Source: Tetracentron sinense (taxonomy: Eukaryota; Streptophyta; Magnoliopsida; Trochodendrales; Trochodendraceae). Taken from it: a stretch of 64,000 nt of DNA. Below the pieces are notes generated by a model that was not told the DNA's origin, did not search any database, and worked only from the letters and a program-made list of their open reading frames with translations. Both the position numbers and the translations under genes were made by a program. The stretch is from assembly GCA_015143295.1 (NCBI GenBank), contig CM026570.1:8456047-8520046 (forward strand), read 5' to 3'. Below are positions 1 to 10,679 of this stretch, in pieces (within the stretch, counting starts at the first letter, position 1; each line of letters starts with the position of its first letter).

Positions 1-274
1 CTCCTTTGACACCCCTTAACCGTGGGTAAGGTTCACCCACCCCTAGGGTTCACCCACCCATATTTGGTTTTTTTTTTAAATATGAATTCTTTTTTTAAAA
101 TTAAAAAACTGTTTTTAATATAAAAAAAACTCTAAAAACAGTTTTTTAATTTTAAAAAAAGAATTAATATTTTTTTAAAAAAACCAAAAATGGGTGGGTG
201 AACTTTACCCATGGTTAAGGGGTGTCAAAGGAGGCACATGGCGACCTCTAGGGGTGAGGTAGAGGATTTGACTC
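1..274. mobile_element. Foldback MITE, left end cut by window edge
   Basis: Bases 1-100 and about 130-235 are inverted copies of each other: the left arm carries CACCCCTTAACCGTGGGTAA and the right arm its near complement, separated by an A/T-rich centre. The right side continues through a CGACCTCTAGGGG block to an AGGATTTG end, as in the complete copy at 8261-8653, so this is the same family with its left terminus outside the window. No coding capacity. Confidence 0.75.
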
Positions 275-284
275 ATTTCCTTAA

Positions 285-745
285 ATATGAGAGCTCGAAA
301 TTCAAGTTTGAGTTTGGCTTGTTAATAAATAAACAAGCTCAAGCTTTAAGGGCTCGAGTAGCTTCATTCATTGTATAAAGTTATTTATTATGCTTAATTT
401 TTATTTTATTATTCTCATATAGATAAAAAAAAGAATACAGGGTTACCTAAAATGATAGGAAAAATTATAGTTGAAGAAAAGATATTGTTGTTATGTAAAA
501 TACGTTATATATTATTATTCTTTACTAGTATATAATAAATATATTTATTTTAAAATTTAAATGAAGTAAATATATTTAAATATTTTAGTAGATTAATTAT
601 ATATATAATTGAGCTGAGCTTTTAACTAACCGAGTAGAGGGGTGTTCAAGCTTGGCTCGTTAACTAAACGAGCTCGAAAATTGAGCTTGAGCTTGCCTTG
701 TTCCCTAAATAAATGAACGAGCACGAGTTGTTGGCGAACACATTT
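285..745. repeat. GAGCTCGA/AAGCTTGAGC-rich dispersed repeat, two direct blocks
   Basis: Two similar direct blocks at about 285-370 and 630-745 are dense in GAGCTCGA and CAAGCTTGAGC words and are separated by A/T-rich DNA. Similar blocks occur at 3866-4060 and 7085-7242. The word usage resembles small non-autonomous DNA transposons (often hAT-like) common in plants, but I could not place termini or a target duplication here. Confidence 0.45.
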
Positions 746-1030
746 GTTTGATAACCTCCCCTACCCCAAGGGGATTGGATCCTAAGACCTGTCTCAACAG
801 AGAGGCCAAACCCCACCACTGGTGCAAGAGACAGGGTATCTCTACTCCTCCATTAGTCAAGCCCTTTTGGAGTAAGAGTGCTTATGGCACTTTAGCGGTT
901 ACCATAGGTCTGGCTATGTGTGGGTTTACAATAAGTTGCATGATACCTTTAATTTTAGTAATAATAATAATAATAAATATGGGTGGAGAAAACACGAATG
1001 TTGATTAGCAATAGTCACTTGTAGTCTATA
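746..1030. other. Unassigned sequence ending in a (TAA)n tract
   Basis: A moderately GC-richer stretch of about 210 bp ends at a TAATAATAATAATAA tract near 955-978. A simple-sequence tail would fit a retroposon, but I see no convincing pol III A and B boxes or flanking duplication, so it stays unassigned. Confidence 0.25.
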
Positions 1031-1039
1031 GGGGTATAA

Positions 1040-1365
1040 GTAGTGTTATCAAAACCGGATTGGACCGGCAGTCAAATCGAAAAAACTGGAAACCGGTCCT
1101 CTCACCGGTTTCCAAAACCCTCAAAATTGGACCATATTAAAAACCAACCGTTTTTTTTTATAAAAAAAGAACCGAAAGAATCTGTCGGTTGAACCAGAAA
1201 CTGGTGGTAGAACCACTTGAGAACGTATCAGAATTGGCCAAAACCAGTCAGAACCAGGTAAAAATGAGAAAAAATGATTTTTTTTTTTTTTTAAGGACAC
1301 GGTCGAACCGGGAACCGGCCACTCAATTAGTTTGATGACCGGTCCAGTTATGAAAACATTGGATG
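1040..1365. mobile_element. Probable non-autonomous TIR element (AACCGG-rich)
   Basis: The left end reads AGTGTTATCAAAACCGG and the right end, reverse-complemented, reads AATGTTTTCATAACTGG, an imperfect terminal inverted repeat. The interior is full of ACCGG and CCGGTT words and an A/T tract. No clean target duplication was found. It resembles hAT-type plant MITEs; the superfamily is inference. Confidence 0.45.
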
Positions 1366-3574
1366 CAACCGTTCAAGTACAATACATGTTATTGGTAATT
1401 GGTCCACTTAATTAAGAAAAAATGAAAGAAATTGTTTTTCCTACTTTAACACGCTTTTAAAAAAAACATATTTGCCTTTAATATTTTTATTGAAATAAAA
1501 AATTTGACCCTTTTTCCCTATAATTTGCATTGCTTGGCAAAACTGTATGGAGAACTACTTGAAATTTGGCAGTTAGGGGAGCATTGTGGAATAAGTTAGA
1601 ATAGGGAAAAACATAAGTAGATGGTCTGGCATTCGTCATTGTTTAAATCATATTCGTAGATGGTCCAGGGATCAAATTCGTCCAATAACAAATGCTAGAC
1701 CCGGAATGTTTAAATCATAACTTCCTCCTTTAAATTATTATTTTTTATTTTCTTAGCTTGTTGATGTTACATTCATAGTGAGAGTTTGGAGAGAAAAAAA
1801 ACTGAGATCTACGTCTGAGTCTAGTACTCCTCTTCGCCCAATATATAGTAGATACGAAAATCCAAAATGCATCCTAGCTCCCTATTTATTCTGATAAATT
1901 AAAAATCTGTTGGTGGAATGCAAGAATGCCTTGTATTAAGGCATAATGTGGAGAGCTCCTATTATCTCTTTACCTAGAAGCTCTTGATTGTAGAACAATG
2001 AAAACAAATAAAAAAAATTGAAAAAAATCTTAAAACAAAAGAAATATTAAAACATATACAGTAAACCCTCTTTTAATTAATAACTCTTGTGAAAAGAAAT
2101 TATATTAGTTATAAGAGAATATTATATATAAGAATCACTATATTGGCCCATCAATTTTTATTTTTTTTCATAATTTCTTTTGAATGTGTTGTATTTTTTA
2201 AATAAGATTCATGTAAATACAAATGTATAAGGTTAATATATGGTAATTTCAATTTGGTGAAGTTAACCCATTTTTCAAAGAGAAGAAGAAACATCTTTTA
2301 TTTTGGAAAGAGACAAAAGTTCTTTTGAACTCTTCTTTTCGTGAGATTCTCCCATTAATTTTTGTTAATTATTATGAAAAACATCATACAATTGTTTTTT
2401 TAAAAAAATTGTCTAAAATATCTAAACCTTTATACTATTGTATATGTATGATAAATTATTATACATAGTTAAAATATTTAAAATAATTTTATCCTTTTCT
2501 TTTCATAATACCTAAACCAACATAAAGTATTTGTAAGATTCATATAAGTCTGTATTAATATAGTGTAAAAACATCTCTAATAACTAATAATATATTAGAA
2601 TTTTTTTTATAAAATTATTAAATAGCAAGTATAAGAGATTATTAAATATACAATATAGAATCAAGTTAGTTCCTTACAAATCTATTAATTATTAGAGATT
2701 ATTAAGTTATAAAATATTAATTCTATCATCAAAATAAAAAAAAGTTATAAAATATTAATTGCGCTATTTTTATTTTATTTTTCTAAAAACCAAGGGTAGA
2801 TGTGTGAACCCTAGGGATGATTGAATCTTAACCACGATTAAATAGAGTTAAAAGAGGAAAATGTGACGATAAAAGGGGAGTCGAGACGCATCTCCTCACG
2901 TCACTGACCGAGAAGGTGGATATTTTCCTTTTTTTGTCTCCTAATACAAATTTAACACTAGCCGGCTTGTGCTAGTAAGGTGTTTGGTTCCATTCTCTCA
3001 AGTGACAATGTGGCGTTTGATATATATATTATATTTAAGCCTAGTTTTAAGTGTAAAACTCATAATATGTTTTCTTTATTCTTTTCTATCAAACGATCAA
3101 CATCAAAAGGATCTTCAATTACATGCTTTCCACATAAAGAAATAAAGCATCATCATACTTACCTTATTGTGCTATCGTGAAGAATCACCAACGCTTTCGA
3201 TGTTCAACGAACTAGGATTCATGAGCAAACACGAACAATTTTTTCCTCTTAACTTACCTTATCTCTCACTTCCATTTATTTCCAAGACGTGTTAATCATG
3301 GATCTTAACTTAATTTCAAAGTCTTTATATAAAGGTGGAGAGGGAGGGCCAAGAGTCCTAGTCTCATTAGGCTTCCCTAATCCATCAAGGAAAGATACGT
3401 AATGACTCTAATAATTCTCACATTAATTAGGAGATAGGATATCATCAGGATTTGAATTATCTTAAGATAATCCAAGTTGATTTAGGAAACCAAAACTCGA
3501 TAAGACATGTGGGACACACAAGAATTAAATAAATAATTGTAACATTAAGTTTATGACTCGACTCTCTAACTTAC
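1366..3574. other. A/T-rich intergenic DNA, no gene seen
   Basis: Mostly A/T-rich DNA without codon structure, RNA gene or clear transposon ends. A fragment of the foldback module (AACCCTAGGGATGATTGAAT) lies near 2806-2870. Short open frames here show no recognisable protein features. Confidence 0.5.
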
Positions 3575-3577
3575 TAA

Positions 3578-3822
3578 TGTGGCGTTTGGATTGGATTTTT
3601 TTGGCCAAAAATCAATTCTGATAAAATTGATTGTATAGAAATTCATAATCAAATAATCATTTTTTCATATAATAGTGTTCGGAGAATACGAAGTAGAGAG
3701 ACTCGCCTACGTATTCTCAGAACACTATTATTTGAAAAAATGATTATTTGACCATTAATTTCTACACAATCAATTTTATCAGAATTGATTCTTGGCCAAA
3801 AAAATCCAATCCAAGCCCCCCA
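3578..3822. mobile_element. Tourist-like (PIF/Harbinger) palindromic MITE, 245 bp
   Basis: The element is almost one palindrome. Left arm TGTGGCGTTTGGATTGG and right arm (reverse complement) TGGGGGGCTTGGATTGG continue as matching arms of about 110 bp around a short centre near 3700. It is flanked by TAA at 3575-3577 and 3823-3825, the 3-bp duplication typical of PIF/Harbinger insertions. The well-preserved arms suggest a fairly recent insertion. No coding capacity. Confidence 0.85.
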
Positions 3823-4599
3823 TAAACATCACCAATTGGTTGTGCCGTTGCGGCTCACCATATACTAGGTTTGTAAACGAGCTGAATTGACTCGAGCCGA
3901 GTGCTACTCAAGCTCAACTCGTGACATATATGCGCTAGCTCAAGCTCAATTCAATACCTTGAATGCTAGCTTGAGCTCCACTCGTCTATAGAGAATCGAG
4001 CTTGAGCCGACTCGCGAGCTTGCACTGTTATTTTAGGCTCGTTCACCCTAATTTTAACAAAAAGAATTCAAATCAAAATTATGAGTTTTTTTTTTATTTT
4101 TTATCAAGCCTACCCATCCTGTTAAACATTTCCATCAAATTCTCCCTTAAAAAAATAAATTAAGAACTGAACATAATTATTCTCGTGAAGAAGTTGACCC
4201 CGCTGATCTCATTCGTCCACGACCCTTTTTCACCATACATCAACTATGGTTAACCTCCTGGAGTTAACTAATCTAACCATGGTTTTTTTAAAAACAAAAA
4301 TATTTATTTTAATTTTATTAAGCTTAACCATGGTTAAAAAGTGTTAAGAGGGACACGGGGACACTGTTGTCAGCTTGGAAGAGGACCGCAGGGTCCTCTT
4401 CTCACGACTCTAAGTTTTACCTTAACAAAAAAATATTTAAGTTTTTAAACTTGAATGGGAAAACTAATATTATTAGGGTATTATAAGTAACTAGTGGGCG
4501 GCACGTGCAATGCACGTGAGAGAGAGGAAGGGAAAGAGACGGGGAAGAGGGACCCTAATGAGGGCATTAATTTCAAAAAAACCCTTAAAGAAATTACTT

Positions 4600-6840
4600 T
4601 TTTTCTTTCTAAAAACCAAGAATATATGGGTGAACCCTAGGAGTCAATGAATCTTAACCACAATTAGAGTTTGTTACGCCCTTGAGGTTATCATGTGTCT
4701 CTTTTGACACCCTTTAAATGTGGTTAAGATTCATTTACCCCTAGAGTTCATCGACCAATCGTTGGTTTTTAGAAAAAATATTATTTTTTTAAACCCTAGT
4801 TAAAATTCACTAATTCTTAGGGTTACTTTTTTTTTCTTTTGTTTTTCTAAAATCCAATGATAAGTTGGTGAACCTTAGGGGTGGATGAATCTTAACCATA
4901 ATTAAAGAGTATTAAAATGTACACATGACAACCTCAGTGGCGTAACCGAATGCCAAGGAGTCCGGTTATAACAGTAAAAAATTTCAAGCCTAATAGATAG
5001 ATGAGTGAGGGGTAGTATGGGAATCAAGCAAATATTCAATTAAGTGTTTGTCTTATGTAATAATTATGATATGGGTAATTTGGAAATTTTGCAAAATTCC
5101 ATCTACATTTTCAAGGTTTATAATGTATAAGCTAAGATGGGGAAGAAGATGAGTTAAGAGTAAATGGTAGTTTTGAAATTACAAAAGATTCATTCAACGT
5201 TTTGAACATGGGGCATCCCGTTGCTTATAGAAATATGACATAGAGATATTTCGAAAACAAAAGGGCTTTAGGGACATTTTGGGTATAGCAAAGAAAGGGG
5301 GCGGGCAGGGCCTTGACGAAACATTCTTCTTTTGGAGCTTTTTGCCAAGAGAGCGAGGAGTCCAATTATGCCACTTAGGTCACCATGTGTCCCTTTTAAC
5401 ACTCTTTAACTGTGGTTTAAGATTCACCCACCCATAGGGTTCACCCACTTATCCTTGATTTAAAAAGAACAATATATTAAAAAAAATTAACCCTATGAGT
5501 TAGTGAATTTTAACCGGGGTCTAAAAAAATTAAATATATTTTTTAAAAAACTCAAGAATAATTGGGTGAACCTAGGGTTGGGTGAATCTTAACCACAGTT
5601 GGAGTCCAGTTCTATCCTTGAGGTTGCCATGTGTCTCTTTTGAAACCCTTAACCATGGTTAATATTCACATACCCCTAGAGTTCACCCACCTATCCTTAG
5701 TTTTTAGGAAAAAATATTAATTTTCTTGAACCCTAGTTAAAATTTACTAATTCCTAGAGTTAAAAAAAAATCGTATAGTTTTTTTAAAACCAAGGCTAAG
5801 TGGGTGAACCCTAGGGCAGCGGATCTTAACCACAATTAAAGAGTGTTAAATGGGACACATGGCGACCTCAGTGGTGTAACCGGACTCCAATGAGTCTGGT
5901 TATAATCGTATAAATTTCAAGTTTACTAATTTTTTAGAAACCAATATAGGTGGGTGAACCCTATGGGTAGGTGAATTTTAACCACAATTAAGGAGCGTTA
6001 AAAGAGACACATGGCGACCTCAGTGGCATAACCGAACTCCAAAGAGTCTAGTTATTGTATAGAATTTCAAATAAGAGATAGTATTTGAATTAAGCAAAAT
6101 GAGTAAGGGGTAGTATGAGTATGGTAAGGGTAGTTTGGGAATTTGAAAAAAATCAGCTTATGTTTTTAAGGGTAGTTCTCATTTTATTAGTAACTAGCAG
6201 GTGGCACGTGCGATGCACGTGAGAACGAGGGGAAGGAGTTAACCACAGTTAATAGGAGTTAAAAGGGACATGTGTTAACCTACGGGTGCAATTGAACTCT
6301 CCCCAAGTTCAATCACAATTAGGTGTGAATCTATTCTTTAAATAGATAAGGGGTAGTTTGGGAATTACAGTAAAACATTAACACATTAAAGTAAAACATT
6401 GAATCAAAGTTTTGTTTTATATAAGGGAAGTTTGGGAATTTTGGAAAAATCAGGCTACGCCCCCCTCTCGCATTATAATAGTAAAGATAGAAAGAGTTCG
6501 TGAATCTTAGTCACAATTAATAAGGATTAAAAGTGACACGTGTTGACCTGAGGTGTGATTGAACTTGGGGAGAGTTCAATGCCAATTTTTTTTGGTAAAT
6601 ACAATTCCAATTGATTGGGATTTGGGACCCAAAGAAAGATAAGGGTAAGAGGAATCTACGGGACCCACGAACCCTAAGATTAATTTTTTTTAAAAACAAT
6701 TTCTAAAAATTAAGGTTAAATTGTTAAACTTTAAGAATTAATAAATTTTAACCATGATTAATAAGGATTAAAAATAACTACTGTTGACTTGTAGGTGCGA
6801 TTGAACTCTCCCTGAGTTCAATCGCAATATGTATTGCTAG
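4600..6840. repeat. Repeated foldback modules inside the Helitron
   Basis: At least eight forward or inverted copies of one module lie here. One orientation reads TTAACCNTGGTTAAGATTCA, then CACCCCTAGGGTTCA and CTTGGTTTTTAGAAAA; the other is its complement. Copies start near 4610, 4690, 4845, 5390, 5560, 5640, 5800 and 5940, often followed by a CCNCAGTGGCGTAACCG tail. Near 6280, 6545 and 6795 the tail is instead a short palindrome of the form TTGAACTC.GAGTTCAA. They look like decayed copies of the element at 8261-8653. Confidence 0.6.
6194..6487 (-). mobile_element. Non-autonomous Helitron (inner), minus strand, 294 bp
   Basis: Minus-strand 5' end TCTTTACTATTATAATGCG at 6487; 3' end CACGTGCCACCTGCTAG at 6194 with hairpin CACGTGCATCGCACGTG. 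Flanks are A and T. The end order along the plus strand (3', 3', 5', 5') shows it lies inside the 4491-7080 element. The two share both termini, so they belong to one family. Confidence 0.8.
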
Positions 6841-7242
6841 AAGGTGGAGAGAGGGGTGAAAAAAAGGAGAAAGAGTAAGAGTAAAGGAACTTTGACGTGT
6901 GCAATTGATTGGACTTGTGAGAGAGAGAAAGGGATGAAATGACTAAACCACCCTTAAAATATTTCAACCTTTTAGAAACTATAATTTTTTTTGTATTTAT
7001 TGTATTAAGGGGCAGTTTTGGTATTTAAAAGGTTTCATTCAACGTTTTGAACGGACCAATCCGTTTTATAATAGTAAAGATATAGTAAAATTATTCGAGC
7101 CGAGCTTAGCTGCTTGTTGCTTGTGATCGGCTTGATTAACAAAGGAGCTCAATCATTTAACTTGGCTCAACGAGATCAAATACCCAACTCAAGCTTGGCT
7201 CACGACTGACGAGGTGGATCCACTCATTGACAGCTCTACTGC

Positions 7243-8251
7243 ATACAACTACCAAAAGGGATTTTTCCCTATATACACCCAGGGTTTCTTGAGACCCCCA
7301 AAATACACCCAACTTTTAAAAACTTCCCCAAATATATCTCAAAATTTTATTAAGTCTATTATACCCTTTAACTAAAATAAAGAGTAAAGGAAAGAAACTC
7401 AAGAGTCTTCCCTACCACTGTGTAAACCCTCTTCTCCCCACCTCTCTTCTTCCTCACCGTTCTTCCCATCGGCTCCGTCCATCTCCCGTCGCTGTATACC
7501 TCCGCCGTATCCCACAATTGCTCCGCCGTTAGCTCCCGTGGTGGTTAGTGCTCTCACATTTGCTTTTATAGCTCACGATAAACCATTTTTAAAAAAAAAT
7601 TATTTGTGCTTTTGGATCTTCATCTCTTGAGATTATTGTTCTCTTCATCTGTTTTTTCTCTTTTAATTTTCTTAGATTTTTTTAAAAATTTTAATAATGC
7701 AAATACTGAGAAAACCCATGTGATTGAAGTGGAGATGCTCCAACACCTCACTAAAATAGGTAACTTAGAACTCTAAGATAATGCCGTTTTTATTAATTAT
7801 CAAGAGTGAGAGGAGTGCTAGCCGGGTCCTTTCTTTGCTAAATGACCAACACTTGGGGGTTGAAGCCTACACCCCATGTGTTTGTCATTTTGCCAAGAAT
7901 ATTTAATGTCCATTTCTAGAAACCAATGTTATGTGGTTGAACCCTAATGTTAGTGAATCTTCCCCACAATTAAGTAGTGTTAAAAGGGAAAAGGGACACA
8001 TGTCGACCAATGGGATGAGGGCCCACATGATTTTGGTCAAGCGAGGGCCAGACCGAATCTCATTCCCTTCTCTCCCCATTTGTTTCCCCAAAGGAGCCTC
8101 TCTCTCTCTCTCTCAAACGAAAACCACCATACCTCCCTCTCTCCCTCAATTTATTTCATGTGCATATCACGAGGTTGCTGATAGTATTATCCTAAAATAA
8201 AAATAGGGCTATTAAATCCTAATCCTAGAGATAAAAAAACGAGTCATATAT
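7243..8251. other. No gene; half foldback module and (TC)n tract
   Basis: 7243-7560 begins GGGATTTTTCCCTATATACA and reads like a transposon end or 5'-leader-type DNA rich in CCTCC, without a partner end. About 7905-8000 is one half of the foldback module (ACACATGTCGACC). A TCTCTCTCTCTCTCTC tract lies at about 8099-8116. No convincing coding sequence. Confidence 0.4.
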
Positions 8252-8260
8252 ATTTTATTA

Positions 8261-8653
8261 GGTGGCAAATCCTCTCCAGTTATATCCGGATGTGGCACAT
8301 CCGGTTATAACCCCTAGAGGTCGCCACGTGTCTCCTTTGACACCTTTTAACCGTGGGTAAGGTTCACCCACCCCTAGGGTTTACCCACCTATTTTTGGAT
8401 TTTTTTAAAAAAATATTAATTCTATTTTTTAAATTAAAAATATGTTTTTAAAGTTTTTTTAATATTAAAAACAATTTTTTAATTTTAAAAATAGAATTAA
8501 TATTTTTAAAAAAAACCAAAAATAGGTGGGTGAACCCTAGGGGTGGGTGAACCTTACCCACGGTTAAGGGGTGTCAAAGGAGACACGTGGCGACCTCTAG
8601 GGGTTATAACCGGATGTGCCACATCCGGTTATAACTGGAGAGGATTTGCACCC
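8261..8653. mobile_element. Foldback MULE-type MITE, 393 bp, reference copy
   Basis: Both ends carry GCAAATCCTCTCCAG-type termini (left GGTGGCAAATCC, right complement GGGTGCAAATCC), followed inward by a CCGGATGTGCCACATCCGG palindrome, CCACGTGTCTCC and the TTAACCGTGGGTAAGG core. The arms are near-perfect complements of about 170 bp around an A/T centre. It is flanked by ATTTTATTA at 8252-8260 and 8654-8662, a perfect 9-bp duplication as made by Mutator-like transposases. This copy defines the family whose fragments recur throughout the window. Confidence 0.9.
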
Positions 8654-8662
8654 ATTTTATTA

Positions 8663-9110
8663 TTATAAAACTCCAAAAAAGAGAGTATATGAGATTTGTC
8701 TCCACACATCCCAAAATTTTAGAATCAAAAACCAAGTATAACTCTGGTTTCCAATTTCTTTGGAATTCCATACTTTTGCAATGCATAATCAATTTAATTC
8801 ACAAAGTCGGAGTTCGGGAATTATTTAATTAGGAAAAAATGACAAAATTTGAAGAAAAGTTGGGTAAGATATGAAAAAATTACAAAAATAAGATTACTAA
8901 TTATGAAAATTTATAAATAAATATATTTCATATATTAAATATTTATTCTTAAGTTTTCCAAAGAAGTGAATAATATGCCCGCGACGTTTAAAAATGCCAA
9001 AAAAAAATATTAAGTTGTTAATACTTTGTGAATTAATTGTTCAACTAAAAAGTAGTGCATTATTTAGAAGGTTTTGAAAATATAGAAGAACTTTGTTAAT
9101 GTGCTGCAAT
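8663..9110. other. A/T-rich spacer, nothing recognised
   Basis: Between two well-delimited transposons. No coding frame, RNA gene or repeat boundary was recognised. Confidence 0.5.
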
Positions 9111-9118
9111 GTTATGCC

Positions 9119-9650
9119 CTAGAAAGCATAGATACTTCAAATAGGCTTTCGTACCCGTATCGGATACAGATATGGATACACCTCCGATATGGCGGCATAC
9201 GGCTTAGATGTATCCCGTTAATTAAAAATAATTTTTTATTTCGGATATGGCTTCAATACGGCATGGATACGAGGGGATACGGTCATGAATTTTTTTTATT
9301 TTTTATTTTGGAGACCCCGGGGGTGTGACCCTATCTCTTTTGTTTTTGTATAGACATGGTCTTCTTTATATTTTGCTTAGTGGATGATAGGATGACTTTC
9401 TTTTTTGCTTAGTGGATGATAAAATGACCCTATTTCTTTTGCTTTTGCATGGACATGATATTTTTTATACATAAACATAACTAAACCAATGGTTATTTTG
9501 TAATTATAATACAAAATATAATATTATTATTATTTTTTTTTTAAATTACAGACGTATCCTGGCCATACCCGTATCCTATTTTTTTAGGTTCTGACGTAGC
9601 GCCGTATCCGTATCATACCCATATCCCGCATCCGTATCCGTGCTTCCTAG
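9119..9650. mobile_element. hAT-type non-autonomous element, 532 bp
   Basis: Terminal inverted repeats CTAGAAAGCATAGATAC (left) and CTAGGAAGCACGGATAC (complement of right end), flanked by perfect 8-bp duplications GTTATGCC at 9111-9118 and 9651-9658, as expected for hAT insertions. Subterminal zones are packed with GTATCC/GGATAC words, plausible transposase-binding repeats. There is no transposase sequence. Confidence 0.85.
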
Positions 9651-9658
9651 GTTATGCC

Positions 9659-10593
9659 AAATAGAAAATATATTATTAACTCCCTCTAATATGACATATC
9701 CTTGAGACTGCAAATACAAGATTTGCTTTCAATTGATAATAAATATAATTAAATTAGAACACAAAAAGCATATTAAAAAGGGAAATTACCTATGGACTAG
9801 TTTCAAAGCACAACATCAACACCTATTTCCTGCAAAAAATAGCTTCCATGAAACGAACACCTTTCCTCTTTCTTAGCCAACTGAACAAGTATACATGATC
9901 GATCCTGTACCTCTTTCCTAAATCTATTTTTTTATAACTGCCATTATAAAGAGGCAAAAAAAGTAAATATGGTTAGAAGAAGATCAATGCAAGCCCTAAA
10001 AGAAATTGAGAAGTCTAAGGCAAAGTTTACCTTTAGAAGCACTAACAGGTGCTGCTAAAGCCTTGGTAGATTATTGTTGTAGGAGTAAGGGAAACTCCTA
10101 ATTCAAGCTTTACCCCGCAATGAAAATTATTGATACAAGTGTTGAGAGGTTTTAGATCCCACTGGATACTTTATTTATTTCCAATTTCTTCTCCTTCTCC
10201 ATTTAGTAGTTCAACCTTGCTTTAGGACTACAAGAGTAACCTAGTCAGGTCTATAGAATGATTCAGGTACGTCTTTTAAGTTTTGCGACCTGAAAGATCG
10301 AAAGAAATCGATTCATAACAATTCACATCAAACTGATAAGGGAAAGTAGGGCCACAAGAAACTCACAAACAGCTAAAAGAAAATTTGATTCTGAAACTTA
10401 CATGGCGTGCAAGTGAAACCGACCTCCAAAAGAAGCTCAGCGTATTGTAGAAGCCTATTTGGTGTGGCAAAGCATAATTAACCCCTCTACTTCAAGACAG
10501 TGATTTTCTACAAAATACACCAGCAATTGACTGATACGTCCTTCACAATCATCACCAGTAATCAACACAAGTACAGCCCCCATTTTCAAAACC
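9659..10593. other. No gene or classified repeat recognised
   Basis: Mixed-composition DNA without recognisable coding exons, RNA genes or transposon ends. It leads directly into the receptor-kinase fragment at 10594. Confidence 0.4.
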
Positions 10594-10679
10594 ATGAGTG
10601 ACCCTGATAATTATCTGCAAGGCTGGAATGAGACCACTTCCTTCTGCAACTGGACTGGGATAAAATGCCACCCACATCT
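10594..10679 (+). pseudogene. LRR receptor-kinase exon fragment (86 bp)
   Basis: These 86 bases match the receptor-kinase exon at 33596-33681 with a single mismatch (A here, G there, in GGCTGGA/GTGAG). They encode the N-terminal LRR cap, including the WxxTTSFCNWTGIKCHPH segment. Similarity stops abruptly on the right; on the left only a weak TTCAAAA similarity continues. No other receptor-kinase sequence flanks it, so it is a detached fragment and not a gene. It could be filler DNA from break repair, a transposon-moved piece, or the last remnant of a tandem paralogue. Confidence 0.85.

Larger units (their letters stand above)
4491..7080 (-). mobile_element. Non-autonomous Helitron (outer), minus strand
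   Basis: On the minus strand it starts TCTTTACTATTATAAAACGG at 7080 and ends ACGTGCCGCCCACTAG at 4491, with the hairpin CACGTGCATTGCACGTG about 10 bp before the terminal CTAG. The flanks are A on the 5' side and T on the 3' side, the AT insertion site expected of Helitrons, with no target duplication. No Rep/helicase coding sequence is present. The interior is largely copies of the foldback module plus a second Helitron. Confidence 0.8.
3866..7242. mobile_element. GAGC-rich DNA element split by a Helitron
   Basis: The left part (3866-4490) begins AGGTTTGTAAACGAGCTG and is dense in GAGCTTGAGC and CTCGAGCCGAG words. The right part (7081-7242) resumes with TTCGAGCCGAGC and ends CATTGACAGCTCTAC. 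These ends resemble those of common hAT-like plant elements. The outer Helitron (4491-7080) lies exactly between the halves, so I read it as an older element interrupted by the Helitron. The superfamily is inference. Confidence 0.5.
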
